DNA from: Anopheles merus | Lineage: Eukaryota; Arthropoda; Insecta; Diptera; Culicidae | Reading direction: 5' to 3' | Length of the DNA: 64,000 bases | Assembly (NCBI RefSeq): GCF_017562075.2 | Contig: NC_054085.1 | Location: 17,772,722-17,836,721 of the forward strand | Shown here: positions 35,212 through 46,721 of the stretch, piece by piece | Layout: every line of letters begins with the position of its first letter | Position numbering within the stretch: position 1 is the stretch's first letter | The notes under the pieces: generated by a model | What the model was told of the DNA's origin: nothing | The model's database searches: none | What the model saw: only the letters and a program-made list of their open reading frames with translations | Position numbers and translations under genes: made by a program

Positions 35212-38200
35212 CTGAAAGAAAAAGAGAAAGTGAGAGAGTGAGAGAGAGAGAGAGAGAGAGGGAAATGAACACACAATGAGGGAAAGCAAACACGATACGG
35301 TGGACGCAGTGTTTGTAGCGCAAACATTCACTGCTGCCGATGGGAAATTGCCGATATGAGTATCAGTAGAGTAGAGGGGAAGAAGAGGACCTATTCCTGA
35401 ACGTAAAGTGAAGACAGTGGGCGTAGAAAGTACGCTTCAAAACCAGAAGCCACTATTAACCGGAAGCCTTAAGGAAGAAACGCTACAAAGGAAAAAACGG
35501 TTACCTTAAGCAGAACAAAAAACACAACACCAAAAGGCTAAGCTGTCGCCCCGGAGTAATCATGTAAGGAATCGTAATTAATTAATGAGCCAAATAATGC
35601 CCCAAATACGTCGTCCTGGTGGTGGTGGTGGTGGTGTTTGTTTTCGCTCCTTTTGTCCCGCCACCAATGCGGGAAAGAATCCAATCTCCTTCACGCTGCT
35701 CCGGTGGAATGCTTACCAATTCCAGCCTTCGGCATTCCTTGGCTCGCTGGTCAAAAGAAACAAGGCCGGCAAGGCCGGGGGTTTGGCAACAATTTTGAAG
35801 ATTTTCATTTATTTTGCCCAGCGGGGCCTTACGCTTTGCCCAGCGGGGAAGGCAAAAGGGTGGCCTTGGCCTTTGGTGAAACCCTTTTGCTGGTACGCTC
35901 GCTTGACAACACGATAACGGAAGGTTTTCGGCACGTTGGTTGCACAAAAAACAAGCAGCAAGGAAAAGCGCGCACGCTCACACACACATACACATTTACA
36001 CCGCGTTTCAAGAGGGTTTCACCTAAAACCGTTCAAATTCATTCCATTTTATTCGCTCCCAGCGTGAGGTGTGGGCATCATTAATTAGACGCCTTTTTCG
36101 CAAGGGAGGTCGTAGGGAGGTGCGAGAGTGGTGAAAGTTACTGGTAGCTAAATTTTCATATTGAAAAAGTTTTATACCCGAATTTGACCCGTAGATGGAG
36201 CAAAAAACAAACTGCATTTCGCAGTGCAAAGTTTTCCTTCAAGCAAAGAGAGTACGGGGAAAGAAGAATCTAATTGTCATACGCCAATTACAGGGTCAAG
36301 TAAAGCTCCCACAAAAAGGGGTGGAAGGACGTGCAAATTTGAATGCATGATGGTGGATATCGGTTTTTTTTACAGTTTTTCTATTTTTCTTCATAGCTTT
36401 CCTTTTTCCTCTTCTTCTAAAACACATGTGTCGTCGTAATAATGTAGAGGTTTTCTTTTTTTGTCTTCAAAATACGGCAGGTGATATTAAGTAGCCAATG
36501 ATGAATCTATAATCGGGTCCATTTGAGTTTTGATGCGTGTCCCGCCGATACAAGTACAATTCAAGCCAGAGCATCTACCGCCAAGACCACCGGCAACTTC
36601 TCTTCATTGGCCTTCAATAAGGCAATAAAAAGAAGATATTTTACTTGTGCGTTAATGTATTTAATCTACTCACAATGTGTCTATGCCTTTTACCTTTTTC
36701 CTGCTAACACTCGTTTTATTTATTTATGTCAATTTGACTCTCAATATCGCTTTTGAGGAATCCTATTTATCCACACATTTCAACCAAACATCCATTTCAA
36801 TCCAAATTAAGTTGTTACCGCTTCTTCGCTAAAGAGAAGTCGAGTTTAATCTAAATTTACTAAAATTCCCCACACATACATAGTGCTTCTAAGCTCATTA
36901 TTTTGAAGTAACTACAGCCCACGAGTTCTTCGCGCTTCTTCGCACGCTCGTAACTCGCTCGCCCGTAATGTAATTCTCACATTTTGCGAAGCACAATCGA
37001 TCGGATTAACAGTCGAAAACAACCACCACCCACTACAAGCATGTTGTACATTTAATTAATTTCTCGTCAGACGTCAAAACTCACCGCATGCATTGAGGAT
37101 AATGCTTTACGACGCATATATATATACCCGGCAGCGCAAACACTCGCGAACCTGTCGGATCGCATTAACAAAACCTTCCTCGAAGCCTATTGTCGGTGCG
37201 CCCTTTTGCAACCCACTCTGTACTCTCCACCCCCCCCCCCCCACCTTATGAGGGTTCTTGCAAACTCATTACACCGCGCCGAGCCGTGGTAATAATTTCA
37301 ATCCGAAGCGAAAGAACGTCACCAGCCCGAAGGAGTGAGAAGAACCAAGAGGTGCGTCTTCATCAACGCAACGCCGACAGCCAAAGAAGCAAAGTGCTTC
37401 ACACCCGAATGTTGTCTGGGAGTTCCGGACGCGTCCATAGTAACGCCGCTGCGTTGTACGCTGCTCCAAAATGCTGTCTACTTTGAGCCATCGGTGCGGG
37501 TAACACGCTCACCGCCGAAACCGCACACATCAATACAGCCACACCTGCCAACCCACGGTACGGTGCTGCTGCAACGAGATTATGTGATTCAATTCACTAA
37601 TGAAATTACTATTCCAAATAAATTCCACACAATCCAGCCGACCGACCGACCGAGCCGGCCTACACAGTGCCGCCACTGCAACACATTTTGCGGGCACTAA
37701 ACCACCGAGACACGGAGCCCACATCTCCATCAGGATAAGGGGCTGAGATAAGTTTCGCGTCGTAACTCGCTTCCAGCAAGCGCGCGATCAAGGTACGGCC
37801 GTTTCGGGGCTCGGCTACCGGGCGGTTAAATTAAGGCCACCTTCTTCCCCTGGGTGCCGGGAATCTCTTGTTGCCCTTTAACCTGAGGTTTTGCAAAGCC
37901 TTGGTGGTGCCGTGGCCCGGACCGGGTGACTGAAAACAGCACAAAAACATTCAGTAGCAGCCACTCAGTGGCTCGCTGGGAGATATTATTCATGAATTTC
38001 TCCAACGCCGACAACATCGTCGCACCGTCGATTCGGTGCGGCATTCCGGAAGTGGATGCTGCTGGAGGGCGGGCCAGGGTTTTTTGCTTTGCCCATACTT
38101 GGACGAACTTCATCATCGCTCTCGCATCGGGCGCTTCGGACCGGATGGAACCGGCCTGCCGGTTTAAGACGACGACCCGCGCGCAATCTTCTACGTAAAG

Positions 38201-38265
38201 TGGCTCGCCCCAAGATGGAGGGCAGCAATTTTACCGAAGAAAGGTTAATCATTGCAAAGGGTCCA

Positions 38266-38267
<2 letters not shown>

Positions 38268-38298
<31 letters not shown>
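38268..38298. repeat. (GA)n microsatellite
   Basis: Perfect dinucleotide run of about 15 units; GA runs can bind GAGA factor in insects, but no function is shown here. Confidence 0.9.
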
Positions 38299-38300
<2 letters not shown>

Positions 38301-40373
38301 CAAGAGCACGGCACCTTTTGAGGAGCCGCCCAGCGACCGTAATCGTCGCGTCGTCTTCGCCGTCCAAAACCGGAGCGTGCAGCTGGCAGAGATCACAGAA
38401 GTGAAAGATTGTTAATTAACTTCTCAAAACGTTCATTTCTGGTGAGCCGTAAAGATAATTTCGTAGTGTATGAATAAATTAAGCTTATTCAATTTTCGGT
38501 CCTAATTCACAACTTCAAAGTTGCGCCACGGCTCCCGCACCCGGGCCTGCAGTCTTCGCACTCGGGTCTGCCCCATTCCTATATGGGCCGGCCGCGAAAA
38601 CTGGCTGTTAAAATGTAATTTAACGGTTGCTTTGATTTGAACTAAAATTATAATTTCATTGTGTGCTTTCAAAGGACAGCGGGAGGACTTACAAAGGAAA
38701 ACGCGAGTCACTGACGAGGCGCTAGCACAATGGAATATGGAGCCGAGCAATTCAAGGACGAAAGAGATGCTTAACCGAAAACGAAATGCTTACATGGTAA
38801 AGGACTTGAAGGCATCCCTACTACTACAAAAAAAGGCTCTAATCCTCCTCCACCTCTTGGTCCCAGTTCGACAGCTCGCTAACTACATAAGCAATGGCTT
38901 CAAAACGCAAAGCACACATTCCGGCCAGTCTCCGCCGACAATGTTGCAAATTGCCCACGACGAGAGCGCCTCCTCCCTTCAATGCGCCAAACGAAATCAT
39001 AACGAACCGGTGTTTATCCTTCACATACACACAGCAGCACATTGTTCGGGCAAACTGGGACAGCAAGCGGGTACGTGGCACTGGACTCAATTCTAAGCGG
39101 AAGGCTTTGTTACTACTGCTCAAGCCTGGGCGGATATCCTCCCCAAAAGCCTATAAGCCTTATCCCCTCGTTTAGCAGATTCTTGTTTATTATGTAACGC
39201 ACGTTATTAAAATGATAACGTACAGCAGCGTTAGTCAGCGGCAGCAAAGCGGACACCAGCCGACGACAGCGTGACACCATCTTTATGGTCCTGTCGGTTG
39301 TTGCGATTCTGTTCCAGCTTCCTTCACGGCCAGCCGGCCAGTAGTTTGTGTGCCTTATGTGTCCTTTTCTGGTGGGTACGTACCTTGCTGCTCGTTCGTG
39401 AAAATGACACGAAAACTTTAACGATTTAAGCAGGCGGAACTATAATGCTTGTTGTTGCAAAAACGCGCCCCCGGGGTGTGATGTTAGGCGCGGATGGGAT
39501 GAGCAATGGGCAACGGCATTGTGAGTTTATGCTTTCCTAGAGATGTGTGTTACCTGTTTGGCACTCAAAAACTTAATGCACTATTTGAAACACTAATTTA
39601 CTTTGAAAGACACTAACAACAAGACCTTCCTGGGAGCTCAACGACTTTTACAGCATTCTTTAAAGAGAGCTGCAGCTGTTGGACATTTCACATCAGTAAT
39701 AAAACCTTTCTGTCCATCTTTTTATCTCCTTCCTGTCTCTTTCATGCTATCAAACATGGTCTCGTTCTTCGAATTGGTGTGGTTACTTCATAAATTAATC
39801 TGCAAAAATGCAACCACACTGTTCCAGCTGTTCCCATTTCCTACCAAGGTCGACCGAGTGCTACCAAATCCTTGTAACGAACGGCTGTAAAACTGTCCGA
39901 ACAGATGGAATTGGCATGCCGGACGCTCTCGACTCTCTCTCTCTCCAAGGACATCATATCCCGCTCCATTCCACCCACCAGATAGTGCCATTGCCAGTAA
40001 CTGTACGGGTGGTCGGTTTTTTGTTAATAGTCTGATGGATCTGTTGGTAAATTCCAAGTAAAAGCATAAACCATTCCTGCGGCCATGCAAAAAGCCACAT
40101 GCAAATGATGCCCATACAAACTTATGCACAATTACTTCCTGCCAGCTCTGCCTGCCATTAACGTGTACCGATCTTATCCCCTTCTGTTCCTGGGCCTTGT
40201 ATTTTACACTCTTTTCCCACATTTTCATCAATAACGCTCTTCGTACTGGCATGGCTGCCATGGTGTAACAAAGTACCGAGCGAATGCAACGGTTGTACCA
40301 ATACACTGCTCTCCACGAGACTGTCCGCTTCATGCACACGTACTTTGCGTGCGCCGACTCAGCGTTTGTTGAT

Positions 40374-40404
40374 GTCGTCGTCGTCGTCGTCGTCGTCGTC
40401 GACG
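40374..40404. repeat. (GTC)n trinucleotide repeat
   Basis: Run of GTC units ending in a GTCGTCGACGAC palindrome. On the minus strand it gives a Thr/Ser run at the start of a chance ORF. Confidence 0.9.
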
Positions 40405-40720
40405 ACGTCAGTGTTTTTGCCATTTGGGTACAAAATTAAACACTCCTTTTTGCACCCAGCCAGCCCGCTCGAGCCTGCTCACCGCCGGATTCTATCATAA
40501 TTTTACTCCCCTACAAAACCCCACTGTGCCGCCAGTGGAGTGCTCATTTGAACTGAAAGACCACACTCATTCCACTCACACACGATTCGCTTGCTGCAAA
40601 AGGGAACGGTTTCCACCTACCGGATGCTGCCAGAAATTATGGCTTCCGGATAAAGGATTATAGCCGATTATAACTTTTTCGCCAGCGTGAGAGCATTTTT
40701 AATTTCACCTCCTTTTGCTG

Positions 40721-40780
40721 TCTCTCTCTCTCTCTCACTCTCTCTCTCTTTCTTTCTCTCTCTCTCACTCTCTCTCTCTT

Positions 40781-40831
<51 letters not shown>
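40721..40831. repeat. (CT)n compound microsatellite, about 110 bp
   Basis: Contains two near-identical copies of a CT run with CACTC and TTTCTTTC interruptions, showing a secondary ~36-bp tandem duplication, then a long pure CT tract. Confidence 0.92.
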
Positions 40832-40835
<4 letters not shown>

Positions 40836-43025
40836 TTCTTCCCTTTTTCTTCAAATGAGTGTAAAGCACTCTAAAAATTTCATTATTGCCAGCAGGCATA
40901 CCGTCAGCAGTTACAATATCCACGAACTAGCGTAAACTAAATCCTTCGTGTTGGGAATGAAAGGCGCTCGAAAGGGATTGGTGCATGTGTGTGTGTGTGT
41001 GTGCATGTTAATCTACATTTAATTTGTCAACCAACATGTTAGTGGGTGCCCCTCGAATGCACCGGAACTGTTGTAAATGGGCTTGACTATTATAGCGGTA
41101 GAACTGCTTTCCCGTTAAAGGGCTTAAATTGTTTTAAGAACACTTTTCATCCATTGCTGCAGCTAACAGCAAGGCAAAGTTAATAAAAAAAAAATCAGTT
41201 TTGCTTTTTTAATGGACTCCAAACGCTTGTTTAGCGGTCAGGTTAAAATTTCAATGTAGATTCACGATTTTTTTAAGCCTTTTCGATTCCATTGTGATGG
41301 TATTCAAGTGCTTCGATGAAGTGTTCGATGAGTATCATTTCCAGAAGTGAATAAAAGCCACTTTATGTTTTACACTGCGCAGTTTTCGATTGAGGTTAAG
41401 TGCGATCGATGGGGTTGAGTGAAATGCACATTTTGCATCGCCAACAGATGCAGAAACGTAATCCATTTTGTATTTTTTCAATGATTTTTATTTAATTTTT
41501 ATCAACATTAAGAGTACATAAGATCTAAGACATTATCTAAGAGATTATAGTAAACCTAAATGAAAGATATCTCAGGTTCGACTCTTAATTAAACGAAATC
41601 GATTCGAATGCAAACCCTAACCCTATCCTTGAATCTTTTCTGTTAACAATTGAATGGAGCTCATTATCGATTCGTTTTGAAATCAAAATCAGTGAAGCAT
41701 GTTCTCTTTTTTGCTCTAATTTATTTTCTCTAAGTTTTCGAAGAAGCTCGCACACACACACACGCGCGCACACATAAACACAAGCCCGCCTACTGTTTCA
41801 GTCACCTCAAACGCTTTTATGTCAAACGAAACCGTAAACCGTGTTTCGCGGCCATTTCTTCTCTCCCGGCTGCCTTTTACTCTTTTTCTTTCGTTTGGTT
41901 TGGTTTGGGTTGGTGAATAAAATTCCACTTTTTGTATGTGTGTATGTGCGTGTGTGTGTGTGTGCGCAAAACCATCGAGCATTCGCTGGCTCGAGCAGGC
42001 GCGAAACACGAGATGCCACTCACCTGTGACATTTATTTGATGTTCCGCCGCTTTGAAGCAATAAGACTCAACCGTGAAGCCGGGTGCGCAAACCCCGAAA
42101 AACAAAACACCGCTCGCCTTCCCGGTTCTTTTTACTGGCGAACGGTGTGCGATGCGGCCGCTGCTTCTGAACGTCAGTTCCGTTCGGTTCCGGTCGGGGT
42201 GCTCGCCGACAAAGCATCCTTTCGATATTATGCCGCTTCCGTGTTGTGTTTTTTTTCTCCCTCCATTCGCTACGCGCAATAATAATGCCATCCCTCTGAT
42301 CCTCCGCGCACAGCTCACAGCCCACAACAGTTACCGTACCACTGTGCCTGACACATACTTGAGCAAAAGCGGGCTTGATTTCAAGCCACCCATACACCGT
42401 CTTTGTATGACTTCTCCTGCTCGAGATGTGATTAGCGTAAGAGGATGCATGATGGGAGAGTCCCAAAAAGCTTCCCCCCCCCCCCTCGCTGCTGGCAAGG
42501 AATTTAAAGCGCCCCTGAAAGGTAAACAATGTCCCGGCGGTGCTTACAGACGAACTGTGGGGACGCTAGAGGGTGATGGTGGCCCGGAGTTTTTAATTAC
42601 TTTTTTGGAGCTGGGCGCTGTTTTTCGCCCGGCCTGTCTTTTCCAAGCGAGCTCTTTACATGCGCCTACGAATGCTTTACGAAATCATGGCGAATTATCA
42701 GCTGCAGTAAACAGCTCCTCTACTCATCATAAGAGCTCGCGTTTGTAGGAAAATGTTTCTGTTTTTTTTTTCGAAATGCTGCTTTAATTGGTGTGGTGGT
42801 AAGATGATCTTCAAGTAACCGCGATGTGTCTTACGTGCAAAGGATATTTAGAACTTCATCGGATACTCATCAACACACGGAGGAGGAATGCTGTGAAGAT
42901 GCTGAAATTACATTAAGTATCCTACTGATTCGGTTGATGATCCAGGTATGTCAAACCCTTTGGTCTCGCAGTCAGTTGCAGGCCTTATCAACCAAAATTG
43001 TTGCTGAATTCTTATGAATAAAATA

Positions 43026-44131
43026 GGGTAACTGCACCAGTATTCGGCAGTGTACCTGTTTTCGGCAGTGTAACTAAAAACGTGTAATTACGCAAAAACG
43101 CGTTGAAAATAGTCTCCACACATATTTTTTAAATAGAGATATACTCATTTGTTCTTCATATGCGAATTATCACATCATTTCCTTGCATATTTTCCAAAAT
43201 ACCAAACAAAATGTGCAAAGTTAACAATTTTTCCGCTGATTTGCTGTCAGTCGATAGTTCGGCAAGTTTCACTATTAAAAGAACCAGAGCACTTAAACAA
43301 TGAAAGTGTGGTTTTTATGAAAGATTATATGCAGCAGTTATTACAGCCCGCTTGGAATTTTTAAATCACGAAAAACAAGTAATTTTTCTCTTCAAATGAT
43401 GCCGAAAAAAGGTACACGGTAAATGTTGATTTTTGAGAGATCAATGCTGTGTGCTCTTTCCGAAACTTGAAACAACAACACACTTTTGATTTGGCTGCAT
43501 ATTCGTTTATAGCTTGATCAGAACACTACAACGCGTATGTCGACACATAAAACCACATTTTTTGTATCAAATTACACCAATTTCACTATAAATAATCCAA
43601 TAACTTGAGAAAAAAACAATAATTTGTGAGCCAGTCGGAGCCGTACTCTACAGCTGTCAGGCAGTCTCATTTCTCCAATGCCTACTTTGTTTGTAACTCA
43701 AATCAAAATGACTGTAAAAATTTCCATGCCCAAATGCCCAAAATGGGCAACATAAAATTAATAATTTAAGTACTTTTCAACACCAATCATAGGAAAGTGG
43801 GAGTGTAAAACTATTTCAAACATTTTTGTTCTGCCGATTTGCATTCATTAAAACATTTACCGACCCGTATTCGCGTTGCCGAAAATAGGAGCACAGCCTG
43901 CCAAAAATAGGACCAAACTGCCGAAAATAGGAAGAAAAATAATGTTTGCATTTTCACGAATATCTCTAAAAAATACATTTAAATCGGCATGTAAAAAAAT
44001 AGCACGCCATAATACGATAGTTTATCGTTCAAACTAATGTCACTTTCATGAAAAGTAATACAAATTGTAAGTGTACGAGCAGTTTTAGTGATACTGCTTC
44101 ACTAACCTGCCCAATACTGGTACATTTACCC
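43026..44131. mobile_element. TA-flanked MITE with GGGTAA termini
   Basis: The left end GGGTAACTGCACCAGTATTC and the inverted right end GGGTAAATGTACCAGTATTG match at most positions over about 25 bp. TA flanks both sides (43024-43025 and 44132-44133). Subterminal tandem copies of TTCGGCAGTGTA (left) and GCCGAAAATAGGA (right) are present. The 1,106-bp interior is AT-rich without a transposase. Likely moved by a Tc1/mariner-type enzyme. Confidence 0.7.
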
Positions 44132-45731
44132 TATATTGTTGGCTGAAACAGTAGCAATGGTGAGCAAATTACATGCAACATGTAATTGATGCATTTCAGA
44201 ATGAGATACGATATTGTATTGTAATATTGTATTGAAAAGTAAAATATTTTTATTAATTATGGTACTGTATCGTTTATTACCATTTCTAGTAAAATTTTGC
44301 ATAGTCTTGTTGAAAACATTAAGCTTAAGCTAACGTTTGTTTAGGAGAAGCGTTTTTTCATTTCTTTACTTTTCTGTACACACCAAAGTCTAGGTTAGAT
44401 TGTGGTTAGGTAAAAAATATCGATTTTTTTCTTTGTCAGATGTCCAACTCTATGGAAAAATTTGTAATAAATCCAAAAAATCCAATCCCAAAGTCAGTAT
44501 CATACGGATAATCAAACATCATTGAAAAACCAGTTGGACAACCCTACTGGAAGGTATTATTGATTCCGCAAGAAACCTGGCATTAAAGACGCATTGTTCC
44601 TTTCCATTCCATGTAAATGAGATCCCATCCCTCTCTCGCACCCCTTTTCTATCCTTACTAATCATGCAAAAGCCTAATCACATGAGCATCATTGTTCCAG
44701 TCTGCCGGAAAATTCATCAAAAGTGCAATCCCATCGTTCATTACCGTGCCGTGCGTTTGTGCGGCTGCACCGGGAGCAAATCGGGCCCAAGCCTACATTA
44801 CACACGTTACGCACGATGGCAGCACCTTCCATTATCCAGCCCGTAACCACAAACCAAAGCCCGGAATGAACCTGTCATCTCGCAAGGTATGCGAGTGCGT
44901 GCGTGGGCATGATTTGTCCAGCAGCAGCCTGCCCGATAAGGCGACCGACGAGTCCGCTGCAATGCTGCTGCTGTTCGATGTGTTTGTCAGTTCGACACGT
45001 GTAATTACATTCATTTGGAAAATGTAACCCGGTGTACCGTGCCACCCTTCCAGCAGCCCGAGCGAACGACGGTTGCGTAGCGGTATCAAGATCAAAGTGT
45101 CCGCCCGATAACTGCCAAGAACAATTCTTCCACCACTCGCTCACGTGCACACACAACACACAGCAGCAGCTGCCACAACTACGCACAAGCAGTTTCAACT
45201 TTTTAGCCCACCCACGGAATGGCAATGGAAAGCTTAAAGGTTTGGGGCGAGGGAAATGATCCAAGTTGTAGTGGCTTCCGCTGGAGGAAATGAAATTGTG
45301 CTAACTTTTACTTCCCAACGATCTTCCCCCCCGCCTTTCCCGCAAGAAAAGTCACATTTTTCGGCTCGCCTAGGTTACGGAAGCGTAACCCAGCGCTTGC
45401 ATGTTAAAACTTTACCCAGTTCGACTACTTTCACCCGGCGTGAGGGTGAAGTGTTTTCGTAAACTGTGTGTGTGTGTGTACGTGTGTTGCTTCCACGTAC
45501 ACCTTTTCGTGCTGCCGAAGCAACCGTACACCGAGTGTTATTTTCACCATCCCCTGTGCTTCCGGTGTGTCATACTCGAATGTGAAGTGGATTTCACCCA
45601 CCAACCCACCGCACGTTTAAGTCGAGCCACCTCCGGGGTAAGCCACTTCTTGATCCTGCGCTGCCTGATTTGTCGTCAGTTTCGTCAACGTTTTTTTGGG
45701 GAGTAACAAAAAGAAAGACAGGCAATAAGAA

Positions 45732-45733
<2 letters not shown>

Positions 45734-45807
<74 letters not shown>
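45734..45807. repeat. (CT)n microsatellite, about 74 bp
   Basis: A pure CT run of about 36 units. Confidence 0.94.
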
Positions 45808-45808
<1 letters not shown>

Positions 45809-46694
45809 ACTCTCCGAGGTGCTAATGGAGAAGGGGAAGTTCGAGTGAGGTGACAGTAATCGATAAGAAATAGGTAAAAGCTTTTAAAAACACTAGTACA
45901 AAGTTTTGCTGCCGTCGAAGGAAGGGGTCGAAAATACTTTCGCAATTTCTCGGCTGCCGCTCGCTTCGAATCAACCTAATGGTACGAGTGTCTTTAAAAA
46001 AACAAAGAGACGAACACTTTTGTGGTAACTTTTTGCCACCCCACAATGAAAAAAGTTTTGTCGCTAACTTCTTGCAGCAGGTTCTTTTGTCTTAAATCAA
46101 AAGGTTAAAAGCTGATAAGATTTCATACGTGTCGCTACGCCTGGAGCCTAGAGCCTTCGCACGAATATTTGCCTACTCACGCGTGTCACGCCTGTTTGAT
46201 AAATCAATTTTTTTTCCCGCTGCATCATTCACCTTTCCCTTCGGTGCTTCCCGGTGTTTGGCGCAACACACCAACAACCTCACAAACCCTCCCCGAAACG
46301 TGACGGGCACAATCTACCAAATGACACCGAAAGTGTTCGGACGAATTATTTTGACATGCATGAGTGTTGTGAAAGATTCATTTCAGGGAAAACCCGATGC
46401 GTACCGCATGCAGCCAGCCAACCGGTGGCGTTCGCTTAAAAGCAAACTCTCGTCTACGAACCGGTCTGCACCCGTGGCGTGAGTACGGCGCACTCGCACG
46501 TACTCGCCCGTACCGTGGGGCATATGTGCGTTAATAGAGGTGAAAATATCACCATCCAATCTAGGCCGGTGCCGTGGCACTGTTTGCCAGGTGTCGGCAC
46601 CGGTGCCCCGGTGGGTGAAAGGATGAAAATGTTTTCCCCATTTTAGCTCCGATAACAATAACCGAGCCAGCCTTGCTGCTGCTGTTGCTGCAAT

Positions 46695-46721
46695 GCTTGC
46701 TTGCTTGCTTGCTTGCTTGCT
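46695..46721. repeat. (GCTT)n tetranucleotide repeat
   Basis: Six or so GCTT units, preceded by a short GCTGCTGTTGCT run. Confidence 0.85.

Larger units (their letters stand above)
35212..43023. other. Non-coding stretch upstream of the Ig gene's start exon
   Basis: The acceptor at 35212 means this is probably an intron of the Ig gene's 5' UTR on the minus strand, up to an unplaced first exon. Minus-strand donor-like sites such as CACAG/GTGAGT at about 42018 and GCG/GTGAGT at about 37082 are candidates only. I see GC-rich sequence, microsatellites and a TATATATATA run at 37116-37126, but no supportable gene. Confidence 0.5.

Noticed and set aside
35137..35331. Upstream extension of the signal-peptide ORF beginning MNVCATN
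   Set aside because: It reads through the (CT)n pyrimidine tract of a splice acceptor, so it is intronic rather than coding.
37116..37126. TATATATATA as the promoter TATA box of the Ig gene
   Set aside because: No initiator motif at the expected distance, and the nearest donor-like site on the minus strand would leave an exon of only a few bases.
39788..40423. 211-codon minus-strand ORF starting with a Thr/Ser run
   Set aside because: The start is encoded by a (GTC)n microsatellite and the remainder has no recognisable domain. The initiation context is decent, so it stays a weak candidate only.
41716..42748. Overlapping ORFs of 203 (minus) and 224 (plus) codons
   Set aside because: They overlap on opposite strands, include simple repeats and a poly-C run, and show no homology I can name.
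44441..44540. TGTCCAACT...AGTTGGACA inverted repeat
   Set aside because: Only 9 bp, no target duplication, and flanks do not extend the match; likely chance or too decayed to call.
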